In this document: piece by piece, positions 18,024 through 27,432 of the stretch
How the letters are laid out: every line of letters begins with the position of its first letter
Numbering within the stretch: the stretch's first letter is position 1
Origin: Mucilaginibacter terrae
Lineage (GTDB): Bacteria > Bacteroidota > Bacteroidia > Sphingobacteriales > Sphingobacteriaceae
Direction of reading: 5' to 3'
Assembly (NCBI RefSeq): GCF_031951985.1
Contig: NZ_JAVLVU010000001.1
Location: 1,798,001-1,862,000, forward strand
DNA: 64,000 nt
Notes under the pieces: generated by a model
The model's database searches: none
Seen by the model: only the letters and a program-made list of their open reading frames with translations
What the model was told of the DNA's origin: nothing
Translations under genes and position numbers: made by a program

Positions 18024-18128
18024 GATGTGCAGATATGCAAAATTAATGTGCAGATGAGTGGATGTGCAAATGAAGTAGGCTTTACAATATTTCATTTGCA
18101 TATCTGCACATCCACTCATTTGCACATC
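18024..18128. repeat. Palindromic word repeat (ATGTGCAGAT/GTGCAAATG units)
   Basis: The stretch consists of the words ATGTGCAGAT, GAGTGGATGTGC and GCAAATGA, followed after TAGGCTTTACAATAT by their reverse complement in slightly different order. It can fold into a long imperfect hairpin. It lies between mutS and the NlpC/P60 gene and is of the low-complexity dispersed type seen elsewhere in the window. Confidence 0.7.
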
Positions 18129-18134
18129 TAAAAC

Positions 18135-20780
18135 CTAACTCTTTATCAACCGCTGTATCTCGTCCAGTTTCATCAGGGCTTCTACCGGGGTAAGGGTGTT
18201 AACGTCAAGGTTGTTCAACATATCGCGTATCTTCACCAGTACGGGGTCATCAATCGAAAACATTTGCAGTTGCATGGCCTGCTTTTGCACTTTTTTAATG
18301 CTCTCTTTTATGTCTTCGCCGCCGGTGCGTTCGGCTTCCAGTTTTTTGAGGATCTCGTTGGCGCGGGCTAATACCTTGGCAGGCATACCGGCCAGTTTGG
18401 CTACATGTATACCAAAGCTATGCTCGCTGCCACCGGGCACCAGCTTACGTAAAAAGATGATTTGGTTGCCTACTTCTTTTACCGTTACATTAAAGTTTTT
18501 GATACGACCGAACATGTTGGTCAGCTCGTTCAACTCATGGTAGTGGGTAGCAAACAGCGTTTTGGCTTTGGCTGTTGGATGATTGTGCAGGTACTCCGAA
18601 ATAGCCCAGGCTATCGAAATACCATCGTAAGTTGAGGTACCCCGGCCAATTTCATCCAGCAATATTAAACTGCGATTGCTCAGGTTGTTCAATATACTGG
18701 CCGTCTCGTTCATCTCCACCATAAAGGTCGATTCGCCCGACGACAGGTTATCTGATGCACCCACCCTGGTAAATATCTTATCAACCAAACCAATGTGCGC
18801 CTGCTTGGCCGGCACAAAACACCCCATCTGCGCCAGCAAAACAATTAAGCCGGTTTGCCTCAGCAATGCCGATTTACCCGCCATGTTGGGACCGGTAATA
18901 ATGATGATCTGCTGGCTGTCCGAGTCGAGGTATACATCGTTGGTAATGTATTCTTCGCCTTGCGGCAAATTCTTTTCAATAACCGGGTGGCGCCCACCTT
19001 TAATGTCGATAAGCAAGCTATCGTTCATTTTGGGCCTTACGTAGTAGTTTTTGATAGATACGGTTGCAAAGTTGAGCAGCACATCTAACCGGGCTATGAG
19101 TTGCGCGTTAAGTTGTATAGGCTTAATATACTCGGCAAGCGAGTAAAGCAAATCGTTATATAATTGCGTTTCGAGCGCCAATATTTTTTCTTCGGCACCT
19201 AAAATCTGTTCTTCGTATTCTTTAAGCTCGGGGGTAATGTAGCGCTCGGCGTTTACCAGGGTCTGCTTGCGTATCCAGTCGGTTGGTACCTTATCGCGGT
19301 GCGAGTGGGTAACTTCCAAATAATAGCCAAACACATTATTAAATGCCACTTTAAGCGATGGAATGCCCGTTTGTTCGGCTTCGCGTTTTTGTATCTCCAG
19401 TAAATAACCTTTACCGCCAAAGGCAATTTTGCGCAGGCGGTCAAGATCCTCATGAATACCATCGGCCATTACGCTGCCTTTTACCAGCTGTATTGGTGGT
19501 TCGGCATTTAACTCACGTCCAATTTTTTCGCAAATAAACTCGCAGGGGTTAAGCTGATTGCCAATTGCCATCAATGCCTCGTTAGGTTTAGAAATTATTT
19601 CCGCTCCCCCATCTTCGCTCCCCGCTCCAATACAAAGCGTGCGTATACTCCCAATAGCCAGTAATGCCTTACGCAACTGGCACACCTCGCGCGGATTGGC
19701 TTTTTGCAAACCTATTTTGCTAATGAGCCTCTCCAGATCGCCAACCTGGCGTATGCAATTTTGCAGTTCGTTACGCAGCTCTTCATGGTCTATCAGGTGC
19801 TGAACCACGTTCAGGCGATCGTTGATGGGCTTGAGCTCCTTTAACGGCATCACTATCCAGCGGCGCAGCAGGCGTGCACCCATTGGTGAGCAGGTATGGT
19901 CGAGCACATCAACCAAAGTAAGGGCATTATCATTAGATGAGCCGACCAGTTCGAGGTTGCGTATGCTAAAACGGTCGAGCCACAGGTAGCGGTCTTCCTC
20001 AATACGGCTAATGGCGCTGATGTGTTGCAGGTTGCGGTGCTCGGTTTCGTTGAGGTAATGCAGTGCCACACCGGCGGCCACAATGCCTAAGCTCAACTTT
20101 TCGATACCAAAACCTTTTAATGATTTTACGCCGAAATGTTTTGTAAGCGCTTCGTAAGCGTAATCGCCGCTGTACGGCCACTCGTCAAGCGTGTAGGTGT
20201 AATAGCGGTCGCCAAACTTTTCAAAAAAATCGCGCTTGCAGCTTTTAGGGTAAATAACCTCGCTTGGGCTGAACGATTGCAACAGCTTATCAATATAATC
20301 GGCATTGCCCTGTGCGGTTAAAAATTCGCCGGTCGAAATATCAATTAAAGCAATGCCCATGCTGTTTTTTTCGAAATACAGCGAGGCCAGATAATTATTG
20401 CTTTTTTGCTGAAGGATGTTATCGCTTATGGCAACGCCCGGTGTTACCAGTTCGGTTACGCCCCTTTTAACGATGGTTTTGGTCATCTTGGGGTCTTCGA
20501 GCTGATCGCATATGGCTACCCGCTGACCAGCGCGTACCAGTTTAGGCAAATACGTTTCGAGCGAGTGGTGCGGAAAACCGGCCAGCTCAATATGCGTGGC
20601 AGCACCATTAGCGCGTTTGGTAAGCACAATGCCCAATATACCAGAGGCCTTAACGGCATCCTCGCCAAATGTTTCGTAAAAATCGCCAACCCTGAACAGC
20701 AGCAAGGCACCCGGATATTTGGCCTTGATTTGGTTGTACTGCTGCATGAGCGGCGTTTCTTTGGTTGCGGTTTTGCCCAA
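18135..20780 (-). CDS. mutS: DNA mismatch repair protein MutS
   Basis: MutS recognises base mismatches and small loops and starts repair with MutL. The 881-residue product has the mismatch-binding N-terminus with [10 protein letters not shown] (the Phe-x-Glu motif that wedges the mismatch), connector, lever and clamp regions, and the ATPase with G-P-N-M-A-G-K-S, a Walker [15 protein letters not shown] and F-A-T-H-Y-H-E-L. The start is a TTG at 20780: an AAGGA ribosome-binding site lies about 7 bp before it and the family normally has the residues between it and the first ATG (P-L-M-Q-Q). The gene is complete, so the organism is not expected to be a mutator on this account. Confidence 0.97.
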   Translation of the reverse strand: MGKTATKETPLMQQYNQIKAKYPGALLLFRVGDFYETFGEDAVKASGILGIVLTKRANGAATHIELAGFPHHSLETYLPKLVRAGQRVAICDQLEDPKMTKTIVKRGVTELVTPGVAISDNILQQKSNNYLASLYFEKNSMGIALIDISTGEFLTAQGNADYIDKLLQSFSPSEVIYPKSCKRDFFEKFGDRYYTYTLDEWPYSGDYAYEALTKHFGVKSLKGFGIEKLSLGIVAAGVALHYLNETEHRNLQHISAISRIEEDRYLWLDRFSIRNLELVGSSNDNALTLVDVLDHTCSPMGARLLRRWIVMPLKELKPINDRLNVVQHLIDHEELRNELQNCIRQVGDLERLISKIGLQKANPREVCQLRKALLAIGSIRTLCIGAGSEDGGAEIISKPNEALMAIGNQLNPCEFICEKIGRELNAEPPIQLVKGSVMADGIHEDLDRLRKIAFGGKGYLLEIQKREAEQTGIPSLKVAFNNVFGYYLEVTHSHRDKVPTDWIRKQTLVNAERYITPELKEYEEQILGAEEKILALETQLYNDLLYSLAEYIKPIQLNAQLIARLDVLLNFATVSIKNYYVRPKMNDSLLIDIKGGRHPVIEKNLPQGEEYITNDVYLDSDSQQIIIITGPNMAGKSALLRQTGLIVLLAQMGCFVPAKQAHIGLVDKIFTRVGASDNLSSGESTFMVEMNETASILNNLSNRSLILLDEIGRGTSTYDGISIAWAISEYLHNHPTAKAKTLFATHYHELNELTNMFGRIKNFNVTVKEVGNQIIFLRKLVPGGSEHSFGIHVAKLAGMPAKVLARANEILKKLEAERTGGEDIKESIKKVQKQAMQLQMFSIDDPVLVKIRDMLNNLDVNTLTPVEALMKLDEIQRLIKS

Positions 20781-21021
20781 GCGTTATCCTTTTTAATTAA
20801 GAGGGTAAAATTAAGGGTTTGATGATGATTTGAAGGTTGATGTGGAAAATTTATTGCAGTGTGGAGAGTGAGAGTTTGTTCCGAATTATTCCGTGCAATG
20901 GCGCAAGTATGTAGCGAGGGTATATGTGATGGCTACTTGTGCCTATGGCTACCGCCCAAGCCACCATGTGCTGCCCCTTTCGCCCCGAAGCTGGGAGGCG
21001 ACGAATGCTGGCAGTCAATTT

Positions 21022-21762
21022 CTACTCCTTAATAATTTGCAATGGACTAATCTTACGCATGCGATAACAGTTTATGGCGGTTTCGCCTAATTGAGCAATA
21101 AGTTTATAGTTAGCAATAGCACCCACAGCAGCCCCAATTACGGGTAATAACTGTGCCAGCTTGGCCAAATCAATATAATCGCGGTACTCCTGCTGAAATA
21201 TGCGCCAGTCAAACTCTTCTACATCACCAGGTAACGAACCGCTATAGCCTTGCCAACCAGCCATTATCTCGTACACCTCATTTCGCCGTTTTTGACTCGA
21301 AAATGCTAATTGGAAAATGTATAGGATATACAAACGCTCCTTATAATCTTTTACATCATATCCGTACAGCGCTGCTATTTCAAACAGCAATTTCAGTTTA
21401 ATCCCAATCAATATCGGGAAATCGGCCATGCCCATTAAAAATCCGCCTGCCCCGGTAACCGCACCTTCTACAGTTGCCGTGTTACGGTAAGTTTCTATTT
21501 TTTGCCTTACCAAAGACTCTCGTAACTGCAACGGCGTATCGGGCTGGGGCGATGTGGTGGTGGTGTATTTAGCACCGAACAATACAGCTCTTATCATTTT
21601 TTCGATAGTAGTGGTAATGCCGGCGTGGACTTTATCAGGGATAAGGTCGTTTATTTTTGTTTGCACAGTTTTGGATACCTTATCGGTAAACGAAGGCTTT
21701 TTTTGCATACGGTGCTGCCAAAACTGGAGTTCGATGTGTGCCTGTTGTTCGTAACTTGTCAT
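21022..21762 (-). CDS. EcsC family protein
   Basis: A 246-residue protein of the EcsC family (named after the B. subtilis ecs operon). Diagnostic stretches are G-A-G-G-F-L-M-G-M-A-D-F-P-I-L, the following I-K-L-K-L-L-F-E-I-A-A-L-Y-G-Y-D, and L-P-V-I-G-A-A-V-G-A near the C-terminus, which form hydrophobic amphipathic segments. It is probably membrane associated. No ATP-binding cassette genes lie nearby, so no link to a transporter is visible. The biochemical role of stand-alone EcsC proteins is not established. Confidence 0.82.
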   Translation of the reverse strand: MTSYEQQAHIELQFWQHRMQKKPSFTDKVSKTVQTKINDLIPDKVHAGITTTIEKMIRAVLFGAKYTTTTSPQPDTPLQLRESLVRQKIETYRNTATVEGAVTGAGGFLMGMADFPILIGIKLKLLFEIAALYGYDVKDYKERLYILYIFQLAFSSQKRRNEVYEIMAGWQGYSGSLPGDVEEFDWRIFQQEYRDYIDLAKLAQLLPVIGAAVGAIANYKLIAQLGETAINCYRMRKISPLQIIKE

Positions 21763-21858
21763 GCGGATTTGTTATGTTTAAGGCTAATGTTTAATTTTAG
21801 ACATTGTAATACCGTGTTGGTTACACGATACTACCCAAATTTCATTCCAACTATAAAT

Positions 21859-22329
21859 ATGCAGTATAGCACCCTCGATATTTTTGATTTAGCCCGAAGC
21901 AATAAAGCCAACGAACTGAAATCCATATTGAACAGCGTAAATGTTAATATGCGCGATGAGAGTGGGGCAACACTATTGCTTATTGCAGCTTACCACAACA
22001 ACACCGATGCCGTTAAAGTATTGCTCGAAGCCGGTGCCAACCCCGATTTGCAGGACAGCATGGGCAACACGGCACTCATGGGTATTAGCTTTAAAGGGTA
22101 TGTGGAAACTGCCCAACTACTACTCGATTATAAAGCCACAGTTGACCTTGCCAACAACACCGGGGCAACAGCTTTGATATTTGCTGCCACCTTTGGCCAA
22201 ACAGCCCTTGTAAAATTACTTATTGATTATGGTGCCAACAAAATGCTGCGCGACCGTAGCGGTAAAAGCCCGGCTAATTATGCGCGGGATAATGGCAAAA
22301 CCGAGGTATTGCAACTTTTAGAATCTTAG
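21859..22329 (+). CDS. Ankyrin repeat protein
   Basis: A 156-residue cytoplasmic protein made of about four ankyrin repeats of roughly 33 residues (about 36-68, 69-101, 102-134, 135-156), recognisable by G-A-T-L-L-L-I-A-A, G-N-T-A-L-M-G-I, G-A-T-A-L-I-F-A-A and V-K-V-L-L-E-A-G-A-N type helices. Such proteins mediate protein-protein contacts; the partner is unknown. The ATG at 21859 is chosen because the residues before it do not fit the fold and the upstream stretch overlaps the divergent EcsC gene. A strong terminator follows. Confidence 0.85.
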   Translation: MQYSTLDIFDLARSNKANELKSILNSVNVNMRDESGATLLLIAAYHNNTDAVKVLLEAGANPDLQDSMGNTALMGISFKGYVETAQLLLDYKATVDLANNTGATALIFAATFGQTALVKLLIDYGANKMLRDRSGKSPANYARDNGKTEVLQLLES

Positions 22330-22344
22330 CCGGTAAACCCTTAA

Positions 22345-22386
22345 AAAAAGAATAGACTTGTTAATGTTAACAAGGCTATTCTTTTT
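22345..22386 (+). terminator. Intrinsic terminator of the ankyrin gene
   Basis: AAAAAGAATAG and an inner CTTGTTAA pair with TTAACAAG and CTATTCTTTTT, giving a long stem with a short loop ending in T5. It begins 15 bp after the stop codon. Confidence 0.85.
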
Positions 22387-22569
22387 ATGACATGATTATG
22401 CAATGATGGCGTATAAGATGGCTACTGGTGAGGCTATGGTAAAAAAGATTGCTCCTGCGGTAATTAGCAGTAGATAAGCGAATACCACAGTAACTTATAT
22501 ACTTACTCGAAAGCATAACTGCTTCGAAAAGATTTCTCTCTATCGTTCGAAATGACAACGGAGATGAAC

Positions 22570-23661
22570 TTACAATTTACTCCCCTTATTCCTTAACCAA
22601 TGATCGGCCACAACCAATGCAGCCATGGCTTCTACAATAAGTACGGCACGTGGAACCACGCAAGGGTCGTGGCGACCTTTGCCTTGTATCTGGGCATCGT
22701 TGCCTTCGGCATCAATGGTATTTTGATTGGTCATGATGGTGGCTACGGGTTTAAAGGCTACCTTAAACTCAATGGGCATACCATTGCTGATACCGCCCTG
22801 TATACCGCCCGAAAAGTTGGTCAGCGTTTTTACGCTACCATCGGGTTCCTTTATAAAAATGTCGTTATGCTCCGAACCCAGCATTTCGCTGCCGGTAAAG
22901 CCTGAACCATATTCAAAACCGTGCACGGCGTTAATGCTCAGCATGGCCTTGCCTAAATCGGCGTGGAGCTTATCAAAAACAGGTTCGCCCAAGCCTACCG
23001 GGCAATTGGTAATGGTACAGCTTACCTTACCGCCAATGGTATCGCCTTGTTTGCGTATTTCGTCAATCCGGGCAATCATTTCTTCGGCCGTGGCCGGGTC
23101 GGCACAACGTACAATGTTAGCTTCGCGGATGGATTCAAATTCCTGTGCGCTGGTGATGCTGATATTAGGGGCATCTATTTTACCTACACTACTTACATGG
23201 GCTAATACTTCTATTCCCTGCGTTTTGAGCAGCAACTTGGCAATAGCACCAGCGGCAACACGCGCAGCAGTTTCGCGGGCCGATGAACGGCCCCCGCCCC
23301 TATGATCGCGGATACCGTACTTAGTAAAGTATGTGTAATCGGCGTGCGACGGGCGAAACACATCTGTATTGTGGCTGTAATCTTTACTACGCTGATCTTC
23401 GTTAGGAATGAGCATGGCAATAGGCGTACCGGTGGTTTTTCCCTCAAAAGTGCCCGATAGGATTTGCACAGTATCGGCTTCTTTGCGCTGCGTGGTTATT
23501 TTTGATTGACCGGGCTTACGCTTATCCAGTTCGGCCTGTATAAATTCAATATCAACAGGTAAACCTGCCGGACAACCGTCTACAATTACACCAATGGCCA
23601 CGCCATGCGATTCGCCAAAAGTGGTTATCCTGAATAATTGTCCGAAAGAGTTACCTGCCAT
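22570..23661 (-). CDS. aroC: Chorismate synthase
   Basis: AroC converts 5-enolpyruvylshikimate-3-phosphate to chorismate, the last common step of aromatic biosynthesis, using reduced FMN. The 363-residue product has all signature blocks: T-F-G-E-S-H-G near the N-terminus, [10 protein letters not shown] at about 104-113, [12 protein letters not shown] and the C-terminal R-H-D-P-C-V-V-P-R. It stands apart from the other aromatic genes at 38-43 kb. No leader peptide is visible upstream; instead a 308-bp repeat-bearing gap separates it from the cystathionine beta-synthase gene, which lies upstream on the same strand. Confidence 0.97.
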   Translation of the reverse strand: MAGNSFGQLFRITTFGESHGVAIGVIVDGCPAGLPVDIEFIQAELDKRKPGQSKITTQRKEADTVQILSGTFEGKTTGTPIAMLIPNEDQRSKDYSHNTDVFRPSHADYTYFTKYGIRDHRGGGRSSARETAARVAAGAIAKLLLKTQGIEVLAHVSSVGKIDAPNISITSAQEFESIREANIVRCADPATAEEMIARIDEIRKQGDTIGGKVSCTITNCPVGLGEPVFDKLHADLGKAMLSINAVHGFEYGSGFTGSEMLGSEHNDIFIKEPDGSVKTLTNFSGGIQGGISNGMPIEFKVAFKPVATIMTNQNTIDAEGNDAQIQGKGRHDPCVVPRAVLIVEAMAALVVADHWLRNKGSKL

Positions 23662-23969
23662 GATGAAGAATATAGATTGGGCAAATATGTGATTTTTGTT
23701 GTGAATCAGGATTTGCAGAATTAAAGAATTTACAGAATTATGCAGTTTGCGTTAGGGATAGCAGCAGAAAGCCCGGAGTGTAGCGTAGCGCAACGAGGAC
23801 TTGCAGCGGATAGCCCGGCCGGAGGCAACGTCCATATTTTAATGAGCGATGGAGTGAATATTTTTTGCTTTAGCAGAGATTGCTTCGTTCCTCGCAATGA
23901 CGTGTTTTTTATTTCTTCTTCCACTCAATCCTTCCTATTCACTCCTTCACCAACTCACTCCTTCACTCA
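23662..23969. repeat. Intergenic gap made of three repeat classes
   Basis: No gene seen. It holds CAGAATT word repeats (23707-23741), one copy of a ~90-bp dispersed element (23742-23830) starting GCAGTTTGCG and containing GTAGCGCAACGAGGACTTG, half of a palindrome (23868-23908, GCAGAGATTGCTTCG then CTCGCAATGACG) of the kind found complete at 40400, and CACTC words (23920-23965). The ~90-bp element has a second copy on the opposite strand at 53341-53441. Confidence 0.75.
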
Positions 23970-25331
23970 TTATAATGAAATCGCGTTTATAATATCAAAC
24001 TGCGTAATAATTTCAATGCGGCCGCGCTCATCTTCCACCAGTACGGCTATGTTTTCTTTGTTGATCATGCCCGATATTTTATCTATCGAGGTATTCAAAT
24101 CAACAAACGGGAATGGTGCGGTGGTAATAGTTTGTACGGGTTGAGATTTAAGCGACGGATTTTCGAGCAGGGCGTCTAAAATGTCGCTTTCAGTAATTTT
24201 GCCTACAACCATGCCCTGCTGTGTAACCGGTATTTGTGAGATATTGAGCGTTTTAATAACGTTGATAGCTTCTAAAACGGTCTTTTCGCTGTCGATGGTT
24301 ACAATCTCAGGGTTATCTTTTTTGCGGATGATGTCGCGGGCAGTTAGTTTATCATCCTTGAGAAAACCGCGCTCGCGCAGCCAGTCTTCGTTATACATTT
24401 TGCCCAGGTAGCGGGTGCCATGGTCGGGGAAGATGACCACAACCACATCGCTCTCTTTAAAACGATCCTTCATTTGCAGTACACCTGCAATAGCCGAACC
24501 TGTGGAGTTACCAGCAAAAATACCTTCTTGCATGGCAACCTGGCGGGTCATGAGGGCGGCATCTTTATCGGTTACTTTTTCAAAATAGTCTATCAGGCTA
24601 AAATCGACATTCTGTGGCAGAAAGTCTTCGCCAATACCTTCGGTGATGTACGGATAGATTTCATCTTTATCAAAAATGCCGGTTTCCTTGTATTTTTTAA
24701 ATACCGAACCATAGGTATCAATACCAATAACCTGAATAGCAGGGTTCTTTTCTTTTAAATAACGTGCAATGCCCGATATGGTACCGCCTGTGCCTACACC
24801 GGCAACCAAATGGGTTATTTTACCTTCGGTTTGCTCCCAAATTTCGGGACCGGTTTGCTCGTAATGAGCTTGCGAGTTCGATAGGTTATCGTACTGGTTA
24901 GGTTTCCACGAGTTAGGCACCTCGCGCTCCAAACGCGATGATACGGAGTAATATGAACGCGGGTCTTCGGGGTCTACGTTGGTAGGGCACACAATTACCT
25001 CGGCACCAAAGGCGCGCAGGGCATCAAACTTTTCTTTCGACTGTTTATCGGTACTGGTAAAAATACACTTGTAGCCTTTAATAACTGCGGCAATAGCCAA
25101 GCCCATACCCGTATTGCCCGATGTGCCCTCAATAATAGTACCGCCCGGTTTTAAGCGGCCATCCTTTTCGGCATCCTCTATCATTTTTAAAGCCATGCGG
25201 TCTTTAATAGAGTTACCGGGGTTGGTCGTTTCTATTTTGGCCAATACGGTGGCTTTAATGTCTTTAGTTATTTTATTAAGCTTAACCATTGGTGTGTTAC
25301 CAATGGTTTCCAGTATATTGTTACTCCACAT
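23970..25331 (-). CDS. Cystathionine beta-synthase (PLP domain plus CBS pair)
   Basis: A 453-residue fold-type II PLP enzyme with the eukaryote-like layout of catalytic domain followed by two CBS motifs. The PLP lysine is in N-S-I-K-D-R-M (K43), the phosphate cradle is G-T-G-G-T-I-S-G, and E-G-T-S-G-N-T-G-M (about 68-76) binds substrate. Residues from about 335 to the end form the CBS pair, expected to bind an adenosyl ligand and set activity. It should condense serine (or O-acetylserine) with homocysteine for transsulfuration; an O-acetylserine sulfhydrylase role cannot be excluded. No homocysteine-pathway partner lies next to it. Confidence 0.9.
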   Translation of the reverse strand: MWSNNILETIGNTPMVKLNKITKDIKATVLAKIETTNPGNSIKDRMALKMIEDAEKDGRLKPGGTIIEGTSGNTGMGLAIAAVIKGYKCIFTSTDKQSKEKFDALRAFGAEVIVCPTNVDPEDPRSYYSVSSRLEREVPNSWKPNQYDNLSNSQAHYEQTGPEIWEQTEGKITHLVAGVGTGGTISGIARYLKEKNPAIQVIGIDTYGSVFKKYKETGIFDKDEIYPYITEGIGEDFLPQNVDFSLIDYFEKVTDKDAALMTRQVAMQEGIFAGNSTGSAIAGVLQMKDRFKESDVVVVIFPDHGTRYLGKMYNEDWLRERGFLKDDKLTARDIIRKKDNPEIVTIDSEKTVLEAINVIKTLNISQIPVTQQGMVVGKITESDILDALLENPSLKSQPVQTITTAPFPFVDLNTSIDKISGMINKENIAVLVEDERGRIEIITQFDIINAISL

Positions 25332-25371
25332 AATTAGTAGACAAAGTAACGTAAATATTGTCAGAACCGGA

Positions 25372-25450
25372 ATTTTAAGAATTTTTATAATTAACAGAAT
25401 TGATTAGCGCACTTTATTAAAATTCTGCCCATTCTATTAATTGTTAAAAT
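25372..25450. repeat. CAGAATT-type word repeat
   Basis: GAATTTTAAGAATTTTTATAA, then ACAGAATTGATT and the complementary AAAATTCTGCCCATTCTATTAA. Similar words occur at 23707-23741 and 51520-51555. It separates the PabC-like gene from the cystathionine beta-synthase gene. Confidence 0.5.
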
Positions 25451-25467
25451 TTCAGTTCAAAAACGGC

Positions 25468-26304
25468 TTACAATTTATTCAACTCATCAATCAGCGTTTT
25501 GCTCAGGCCGTTAAAATAACGTTTTATACCAAAGCCTATTACCCATTGTATGCCTTTGGTGGAGTTAGTTATAAACACCTCATCGGCCGAGTGCAATATA
25601 TCGGGATTTATCTGGGCTTCGGTAATAGGTATTTCGAGCGATATGCACAAGTCTATAATAACCTTGCGCATAATGCCTTGTATGCAGCCTTCGCTTAGTG
25701 CGGGGGTGTACAAATGGTTATCGTACCAAACAAATACATTTGAACTGATAGACTCGCACAAAAAGCCTTGCTGATTAAGCAAAAACACATCATCTAACTT
25801 GTGCTGATTTTTATACAAGCCAGCCATTACATATGGTAGTGAGTTACAAGTTTTATAGTTAGATAAATAGTTTACCGGCTTGGTAAGCTCGGTATACACG
25901 TCCATTATCAATCCTTTTTGGTTAAGGCGGTAGCCGGTTACCTCATCGGGCACCAACTCCAAACACCAGCCCGATTTATTGTCTTCAGGGGTGTACAACC
26001 CGCCGGCATCCCGGTAAACGGTGAGGCGCAGGCGACCATTTTTGGTTTTATTCCAGGTGGCCAGTTCTTCGGCCTTGTCTTTCAAAAACCACGAATCGAG
26101 CAAACTGTAACCTTCCAGTTTAAGTGCTTTCATGCCGTTTTGCAGGCGTTCGGCGTGCAAATCGGCAAACTTGAGCTGGCCGTTCATCAGCCGCATACTT
26201 TCAAACAAACCATCGCCGTACCTGAAAGCGCGGTTACCGGCGGGTATTATATTGCTGTCGGCAGCTAACAGCTGACCGTTAAAATTTAAAAAAAGAGGCA
26301 TCAT
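25468..26304 (-). CDS. Class IV aminotransferase, probable aminodeoxychorismate lyase (PabC-like)
   Basis: A 278-residue fold-type IV PLP enzyme. It starts with F-N-G-Q-L then R-A-F-R-Y-G-D-G-L-F-E-S-M-R; the probable PLP lysine is in S-N-Y-K-T-C-N-S-L, and the phosphate-binding region reads S-S-N-V-F-V-W and G-C-I-Q-G-I-M-R. Length and pattern fit 4-amino-4-deoxychorismate lyase, which releases p-aminobenzoate for folate, rather than branched-chain aminotransferase. The presence of pabB at 41.9 kb in the same window supports that, though the two are not linked. It lies 20 bp from the RluA-type gene upstream on the same strand. D-amino-acid transaminase is the main alternative. Confidence 0.75.
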   Translation of the reverse strand: MMPLFLNFNGQLLAADSNIIPAGNRAFRYGDGLFESMRLMNGQLKFADLHAERLQNGMKALKLEGYSLLDSWFLKDKAEELATWNKTKNGRLRLTVYRDAGGLYTPEDNKSGWCLELVPDEVTGYRLNQKGLIMDVYTELTKPVNYLSNYKTCNSLPYVMAGLYKNQHKLDDVFLLNQQGFLCESISSNVFVWYDNHLYTPALSEGCIQGIMRKVIIDLCISLEIPITEAQINPDILHSADEVFITNSTKGIQWVIGFGIKRYFNGLSKTLIDELNKL

Positions 26305-26324
26305 TCAATTGAGGTAACAACAAA

Positions 26325-27368
26325 TCAGGAATTTTGCTCTACCGTACCTGCAATATATTTGCGCCATTTTTGTAAAACGGCTTCAAAGTCGGCTGGTAAG
26401 GGCGCCTCAAAATTAATGTATTTGCGTGTAGTTGGATGCACAAAACCTAAGGTTTGTGCATGCAAGGCCTGGCGGGGCATCAGCTCAAAACAATTTTCAA
26501 TAAACTGCTTGTATTTACTAAAGGTGGTGCCCTTCAATATCTTATCGCCACCATAAGTGGCATCACTAAACAAGGGGTGACCAATGTGCTTCATGTGCGC
26601 ACGTATCTGGTGTGTACGGCCGGTTTCCAGCTGGCATTCAATCAGCGTAACATAGCCAAAACGCTCTAAAACTTTATAGTGTGTTACCGACCATTTGCCT
26701 TTGTCTTCGCTGTCATAAATACTCATTACGCGCCTGTCGCTTACGCTGCGATTAATATAGCCGGTTACGGTGCCGTCCTGCTCCAAATCGCCCCAAGCCA
26801 GGGCAAGATATTTACGGGTAATGGTGTGCTCAAAAAACTGGCGGGCCAGCCAGGCCATAGCCCGCTCGTTTTTACTAATGAGCAGCAAGCCCGAAGTATC
26901 TTTATCAATACGGTGCACCAATCCCGGGCGGCCATCGTTACCGGGCAGCGTAGGTAATTGCTGAAAGTGGTAAACCAAACCATTAACCAGTGTACCGGTA
27001 TAATTATTATAACCGGGATGCACCACCAAACCCGGTGGTTTGTTCACGATCAGGACATCATTGTCTTCGTAAGCTATGTTCAGCGGAATATTTTCGGGGT
27101 AAACCTCGGTATCGCGCGGTGGGTGTGGCAGCACTACCGAAATCACGTCGAGCGGCTTTACCTTATAGCTCGATTTGGCCTGTTTATCGTTCACCAGCAC
27201 ATTGCCCAGTTCGATGGCATTTTGGATGCGATTGCGTGAGGCATTCTCAATCTTATGCATCAAAAACTTATCAATGCGCAACAGAGATTGTCCCTTATCA
27301 ACCACAATGCGCATATGCTCATACAGGTCCTGCTCTTCTATATCGTTTAAAATATTCTCGGTAGACAT
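26325..27368 (-). CDS. RluA/RluD family pseudouridine synthase
   Basis: A 347-residue enzyme that isomerises uridine to pseudouridine in rRNA. The N-terminal S4-type RNA-binding domain (L-R-I-D-K-F-L-M onward, about 30-85) is followed by the catalytic domain with P-G-L-V-V-H-P-G and G-R-P-G-L-V-H-R-I-D-K-D-T-S-G-L-L-L, where the Asp after H-R-I is the catalytic residue, and later G-R-T-H-Q-I-R-A-H. This order matches RluD (large-subunit helix 69), but the exact target is an inference. The ATG at 27368 is preferred to one 33 bp upstream because the extra residues are not family-like. Confidence 0.92.
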   Translation of the reverse strand: MSTENILNDIEEQDLYEHMRIVVDKGQSLLRIDKFLMHKIENASRNRIQNAIELGNVLVNDKQAKSSYKVKPLDVISVVLPHPPRDTEVYPENIPLNIAYEDNDVLIVNKPPGLVVHPGYNNYTGTLVNGLVYHFQQLPTLPGNDGRPGLVHRIDKDTSGLLLISKNERAMAWLARQFFEHTITRKYLALAWGDLEQDGTVTGYINRSVSDRRVMSIYDSEDKGKWSVTHYKVLERFGYVTLIECQLETGRTHQIRAHMKHIGHPLFSDATYGGDKILKGTTFSKYKQFIENCFELMPRQALHAQTLGFVHPTTRKYINFEAPLPADFEAVLQKWRKYIAGTVEQNS

Positions 27369-27432
27369 TCGGGCAAAAATAAGGGTTTTTAAACGGAGCA
27401 ACGCTCAAGTAATTTTTTTATTACATTTGGGT

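Noticed and set aside
20893..21021. GATGGCTACTTGTGCCTATGG similar to GATGGCTACTGGTGAGGCTATGG at 22415-22437
   Set aside because: The shared part is short and gapped, both stretches lack a clear palindrome and the similarity could be chance; a genome-wide search would be needed to call it a repeat.
21625..21858. A long N-terminal extension of the ankyrin protein
   Set aside because: It overlaps the divergent EcsC gene in antisense, is Cys/Phe-rich and has no ankyrin character.
22406..22477. A 23-codon frame (M-A-Y-K-M-A-T-G-E-A-M-V) between the ankyrin gene and aroC
   Set aside because: Too short, without a promoter box or ribosome-binding site and without an aromatic or other amino-acid run that would make it a leader peptide for aroC (which is on the opposite strand).
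27175..27432. An 86-codon extension upstream of the DUF6588 protein
   Set aside because: It is the antisense of the RluA-type gene; a normal signal peptide begins at 27433.
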